From NCBI GenBank assembly GCA_002224055.1, contig AZLU01000328.1:1-34082 (forward strand): a stretch of 34,082 nt of DNA, in the 5' to 3' direction. The notes under the pieces were generated by a model. The model was not told the origin of the DNA. It was given only the letters and a program-made list of their open reading frames with translations, and made no database searches. The position numbers were made by a program, and so were the translations under genes. Positions 29,880 through 34,082 of this stretch are shown in pieces. The first letter of the stretch is position 1; every line of letters begins with the position of its first letter. The stretch comes from Pezizomycotina sp. ARF18. Its lineage: Eukaryota > Ascomycota.

Positions 29880-31050
29880 TACTATTATTCTAGTCTAGTT
29901 CGCGCGTTTATCTTCTACTTTATATGTAGTATTAGGTATACGGGAAGTAGATTAGTATAAGACTTACTATTATAAATAGTATCGTTCTCAGACTCTCTCT
30001 TTCTCTTTAAGAAGAAAGAGGAGGAAGAAAATTACTTATTCTTTAGATAACGTTTCTTTACACGGAACTACTATCTATGCCGTTCTTTTAGTACCCTTTT
30101 TAAAAAGGCTCTTTAATATATATATATAAATTCCTATCTTAGAGATACCTAGTAATATAAAATAGGCTAGGAAACACGAAATTAGCTATCTTATAAATAG
30201 TAAGGAGTATATAATTTAAACTACTTTAATAGTAAAAATAATTATATACTAAAAAATAAAAAAAAAAAAAAAATAGCTAACTCAAGCTATATAAAACTAT
30301 TATAGTTCTTAGTATAGAGATATCTAAATATATTTTAACTATTAATAAAGATTTAACGTTAGTAATAGCTATTTAAGGAAACTAAGATCGGGAAATACTT
30401 ACTATTATTAATAAATATTTTACTTATAGCGTCTATAAGTAGAGCTAGAAAGTCTTTTAAAAAGTACGCGGTAGATTAGGTCTTTATAGTAAATTAGACG
30501 GTAGAATAGTCTTTAGATCTTTTAGTAGTAGTAAGAGATAGTAACGTAATAGGCTAGAATTTACGGGATTTATAAATTTCTAATCGTAGCTAGAGTCCCG
30601 ACGAGATTAGGTGGTAAGATGAGGAAAACTAGCGAGAGTTATAAAGGACGGAGGTATCGCTTAGTACTATAAAAATTAAGTAGGTAAGCTAATTAGACTA
30701 GTCTAATATCTAGAAACGCTTTCGGAGTAACTTTCGAGCGACGGATAACCTATACGAGAATAAAAGGTAAGTAAAAAATTAAATAAATTACTAGATATTT
30801 ATAAATTTATAATTAGAAATTATCATAGAAGTATTTTATTTATTCTTATAAAATATATCTTCGGAGGTTAGTATGTTTACTAAATTAACTAATATATTCT
30901 TAAGACCGAGAATTATAAGATATTTCTTAAGATAAGGTACTCTTTTAAAAATATCTAATAAAATTAGTAAGAAGGTTTAAGAATTTCTATATCTAAGAGA
31001 TATAAGAAAATTAAATAATATTATATAGAGTTATAAAGGCGTATATAATA

Positions 31051-31260
31051 TATATAACTAACTAAAATTTCCTTTTAAAGTTTAGCGTTAGCTAAAGAAA
31101 AGTCTTATTCTAATAGCTAAGTACTGAGAACGTTATATAAAAAGTTCTAGACTTCGCTAGTATATAGAAATATAACTTACTGAGCTCTTCTTTTATAGTT
31201 TAACGTGCTTTAGTATATATAACTAACAAAAATTCCCCTTTATAGTTTAGTATTAGCTAA
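31051..31260. repeat. Two 45-bp direct repeats, 165 bp apart, inside the RIP block
   Basis: 31051-31095 and 31216-31260 share TATATAACTAAC followed by AAAATT, CTTT, TAGTTTAG/AAGTTTAG and GTTAGCTAA/ATTAGCTAA, with about six differences. They may be part of a repeated non-coding region of the element. Confidence 0.6.
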
Positions 31261-31417
31261 GTTAGACGTCTCCTACACTAACGGTAATACCTAATAATAA
31301 AGCTTACTATTAAAACTAATAGTATATAGTAAAATAGTAAATTAGAGAGCTAATATACTAGAGAAGCTATAATACGGATATCATACTATTTTTTTAGTAT
31401 AATACTTCTTAGATACT

Positions 31418-31490
31418 AAATAGAATAGAATAGAATATAGAATATAGAATATAAATATAAATATAGAATATAGATATAGAATATAAATAT
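31418..31490. repeat. Simple repeat (AATAG / AATATAG)n
   Basis: Irregular tandem copies of AATAG, then AATATAG and AATATA, within the RIP block. Confidence 0.7.
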
Positions 31491-31666
31491 GAAGTAGATA
31501 ATAGAATAACTTTTAGTACTTATATTTACCTTTACTTTAAAATATTTAGTACTCTAAGTACTAAGATAACCTTCTCCTATCTATAAGTAACTATCGGTTA
31601 ATAGCCTACTTATATACCCTTTCGTACTATTTACGTTTTATTTTTTTTTTAGTTCCTACTAGCCCG

Positions 31667-31704
<38 letters not shown>

Positions 31705-32209
31705 TAAGAAAAATAGATACTTCGGAAATAATAATATAAAGAAGAAAAAAAGAAAGGAAAAGATCCTTAAGGACAGAGAAAATAACGGTACTAGAACTAG
31801 TACTTTAGTTTCTAATACTAGCTCCTCTTTTTACTAAATCTAAAAGCTACTAGATCGACGATAATTCATCTATCTCTAAGACTCTCGTTATAATACCTAT
31901 AAAAGATCTAGTAATAGATTTAAGCCTAAGCTACCTAATCGCTTTTTTTCTCTAAAGTTCTACTATATCTAACGTAGCTATTTCTAATCCTTAGAAATAC
32001 GCCTACTAATAAATAACTAATAAGTTAGCGAAAGAAAACTACTACTAGTATATCTATTCGCGATATAGCTTCCGCCTTAGAAATAGACGCGGGTCTAGTT
32101 CCATAGAAATAGCTAATTTTAAGATACTTATTAAATAATAAAGATACTTAATCCTTAAGGCGGAAAACCTATTAAAATAATTACTACTCTCCTAGACCTA
32201 GGACCTATA

Positions 32210-32440
32210 GGAGCGCCTAAGTTTAATAGAACTAATATTACTAGATTTTTTATACTATAAAGATATATCGATAGATATAAGATATCTTTAGACGATATAT
32301 TAGACTATTCTAAAATATTTATAGGAGCTATAGAACGGAATATAAATAGATTATTATAATACTAAGTATATCGTTATAGGATAATATATATAAGACTTTA
32401 AAAAAAGGAGTATAAAGAAATAAGAAATAGAGATACTATA
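32210..32440 (+). pseudogene. Gag-like remnant of a Ty3/gypsy-type element
   Basis: One frame holds together for about 77 codons with only TAA/TAG interruptions, each explainable by C-to-T or G-to-A change: GAPKFNRTNITRFFIL, stop, RYIDRYKISLDDILDYSKIF, IGAIERNINRLL, then KKEYKEIRNRD. The layout P-x-F-[ND]-x-x-N-[IV]-T-x-F-L, then a helix, then L-K-K-E-Y is that of the gag matrix/capsid region in many fungal Ty3/gypsy elements, from general knowledge of the family. A frame downstream may continue gag, but I could not identify a zinc knuckle, protease or reverse transcriptase with confidence. Confidence 0.45.
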
Positions 32441-34082
32441 CTAACTTTAATCTTAGAAAGCTAATTAAAGTAATAAAGCTAACATCGATAAAATTAGGGC
32501 CTATAATTAGTAATTCTATAATATCTCTACTTATCTTATAGAAAATTAAAAAATAACGGAATAGTAAAAACGATTATTTCTTTAAGGCAACTACTTATAG
32601 ATTAAGGACGTATTATTAGAAGATATTATATAGATCCTAAAAAAGTACTAACTATATAAGACTCTTCGTTTATAGAAAGAATTTATAGTTAGAATTAGAG
32701 TCTCGAGCCTATATAGCCTTTAATAAAAAAATGTAGGGAAGAAGAGCTAGTCTTAAAACTAGTCGATAATTTAAGAAAAGTCTTAAGGATAATCCTGTCT
32801 ATTTTTATTAGAATAGAAACCTCCTATCGTAACTAATATAATAGAAAGCTTAATGAAGGAATAGGTAAGATAATTTAATAGTCTATTAGACCCCGGAACT
32901 TTATAAGCTTTAAAAAGATACGCGCCTTAGACTTAATAGTATCCGCCCTATAAGAAAAATTTATAGGAAATATAGTAAAATTAGTATTAATAAAAATTTC
33001 TTATAAAATACTTACGTAGGTAGTAGTACTAGTAAACGCCCTAGTACTGTAGGGATAAAGTATCGCCGCTTAGTAATATAGGAAGTATTACTCTTATAGT
33101 AGAATTAGTAAGGATTAATAGCCACGTAGAGGAATTAATATAGTATCTTTAAAAATAATTAATATCGGCTCTATTTAAAGTATAAATAAAAAGATAAATA
33201 CTAGATATTCTTAAATAGGCTTAGAACGGAAAATCCTTAATAGATAATAGAACTCTCTACTATATAAAGGACTAAAGATAGGAATAAAGAATTACTATTA
33301 CTACTATACGATATACCTCCTCTAAAAGCTATTAGAGACTCTCTATAGAGAGAAGCAATAGTCTAAGTTTATACTAACTAATAAGCCTAACTTAAACTTT
33401 ATTAGATAGGCGCCTCTACTATTTTTCTATACTAAAAAAGAAAGGAGGAAGAAAGTTTATTAGACCAGAATAGTATCTAAGGTTAAGTTTAAATATAAGG
33501 AAAGAGATAATACGAAAACTATATATTTAATCTACGTAGTAGCCTCCTTTAAAAAGAGAAGTATTAGCTCTCCTAGGAACGAAATTAAGAAATAATCTAA
33601 AAAAGGCCGACTTCCTCGGGCTAGATCTAACTAGAATAACTATAGTTAATAAGTTTCTAAAATAGACCGAGTCCTAATCCTATATCTATTTAGGACTATC
33701 TTCCTTAAATAGTATTAGTAATAGTAATAGTTTAAATAAGGATTTTAAACTAGAAAGTACGCTATTACTACTCCTACCTAGTATATTAAATAGATATAGC
33801 TAAACCGACGTCAGTAAATCTAAGAAAACGGTTACCTTTAAAAAGCGAAGCCTTAAGAAAACCTTAGGCGGAATAAAAATTTTTAAAAGACTATTTAATA
33901 AAAGATGTAGCTATATACTTAGTTAAATAAATTATAGATAATATCTATTTTATTAGGAACGTTCTACTTAGCTTAATAAGGTATAGAAACTCTTTAAAGT
34001 ACCTTTAGACTAAAGAAGTAGTAGTAGAAATTTTAGAAAGAGAAAGTATATAGGCTAAAATCTTATCTAAAATAGACTAATC

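Larger units (their letters stand above)
29880..34082. mobile_element. RIP-mutated AT-rich repeat block (degenerate retroelement), runs off the window
   Basis: From about 29.88 kb the sequence is TA-rich and nearly free of CpA and TpG, while CpG persists. Counting by eye over 32041-33060 I find about 3 CA and 4 TG against about 25 CG. That is the signature of RIP, in which CpA becomes TpA on both strands of duplicated DNA. No open frame of 60 codons survives. A gag-like frame lies at 32210-32440. Two 45-bp near copies are at 31051-31095 and 31216-31260. There is an A30 run at 31671-31700. The left edge is judged from composition; no long terminal repeat or target duplication was found, and the right end is outside the window. 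Confidence 0.8.

Noticed and set aside
31671-31700. A30 run as the poly-A tail of a LINE
   Set aside because: No reverse transcriptase remnant ends there and A/T runs are common throughout the window; the only coding remnant seen is gag-like.
1-34082. tRNA, rRNA or CRISPR arrays
   Set aside because: I looked for T-loop GGTTCGAATCC-type words with matching stems and for regularly spaced direct repeats and found none that held up.
29880-34082. Mitochondrial DNA as explanation for the AT-rich right end
   Set aside because: Near absence of CpA/TpG with CpG retained is specific to RIP, and no mitochondrial gene is readable.

Overview
The window looks like nuclear DNA of a filamentous ascomycete (Pezizomycotina). 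Four things point there: short GT-AG introns with GCTAAC-type branch points, a fungal rhodopsin-domain (PTH11/SAT20-like) membrane protein gene, a kinase with an HQDIKPEN catalytic loop, and an AT-rich block with the signature of repeat-induced point mutation (RIP). I cannot name the species.

Layout. (1) About 0.3-7.0 kb and again 7.2-14.5 kb and 21.9-24.4 kb hold eleven copies of one small cysteine-rich protein family that I do not recognise. I call it the 'MC family' here. It starts Met-Cys, has an [AS]-C-P box near residue 11, a VRAY box, a C-x-C pair, an IxGxxxxGR box, a YYxPCxCxxC knuckle and a C-terminal LWxFxxKPxW segment. Two copies are on + (2.9, 4.7 kb), seven on - (7.3, 8.1, 9.0, 10.5, 12.0, 14.0, 22.0 kb) and two on + (22.9, 23.8 kb). 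Only the copy at 10454-10948 is open from start to stop. A second small family sharing a STIDPxPF box (1620-2372 and 6391-7024, both +) is interleaved with the first copies. (2) About 15.3-16.2 kb holds a candidate secreted protein. (3) 17.8-21.6 kb, all on -, holds a C-terminal gene fragment, a broken gene of unknown function and a protein kinase gene. A cluster of G/C hairpins in AT-rich DNA lies between them. (4) 24.4-27.2 kb has no recognisable gene. (5) 27.2-28.6 kb holds the rhodopsin-domain gene with four probable introns. (6) About 29.9 kb to the end is RIP-mutated, almost without CpA/TpG, and contains what looks like the gag region of a Ty3/gypsy-type retrotransposon.

A caution that affects the whole annotation: almost every recognisable gene, including unrelated single-copy genes, can be read only by switching frame at one to six places. 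Several of these places are short mononucleotide runs. Either this is a region of decaying genes or the assembly carries uncorrected single-base indels. In-frame nonsense mutations are few in the kinase and secreted genes, which favours assembly error there. Two MC copies with substituted start codons and a gene with TAA/TGA stops favour real decay there. I use type 'pseudogene' for any gene whose frame is broken in the sequence as given, without claiming it is dead in the organism.

How the genes might work together: nothing shows a pathway. The MC family has no signal peptide and looks like a cytosolic, possibly metal-binding, lineage-specific expansion. Several copies share a TATATAA-like box 110-185 bp upstream of the ATG, so they may be expressed as a set.
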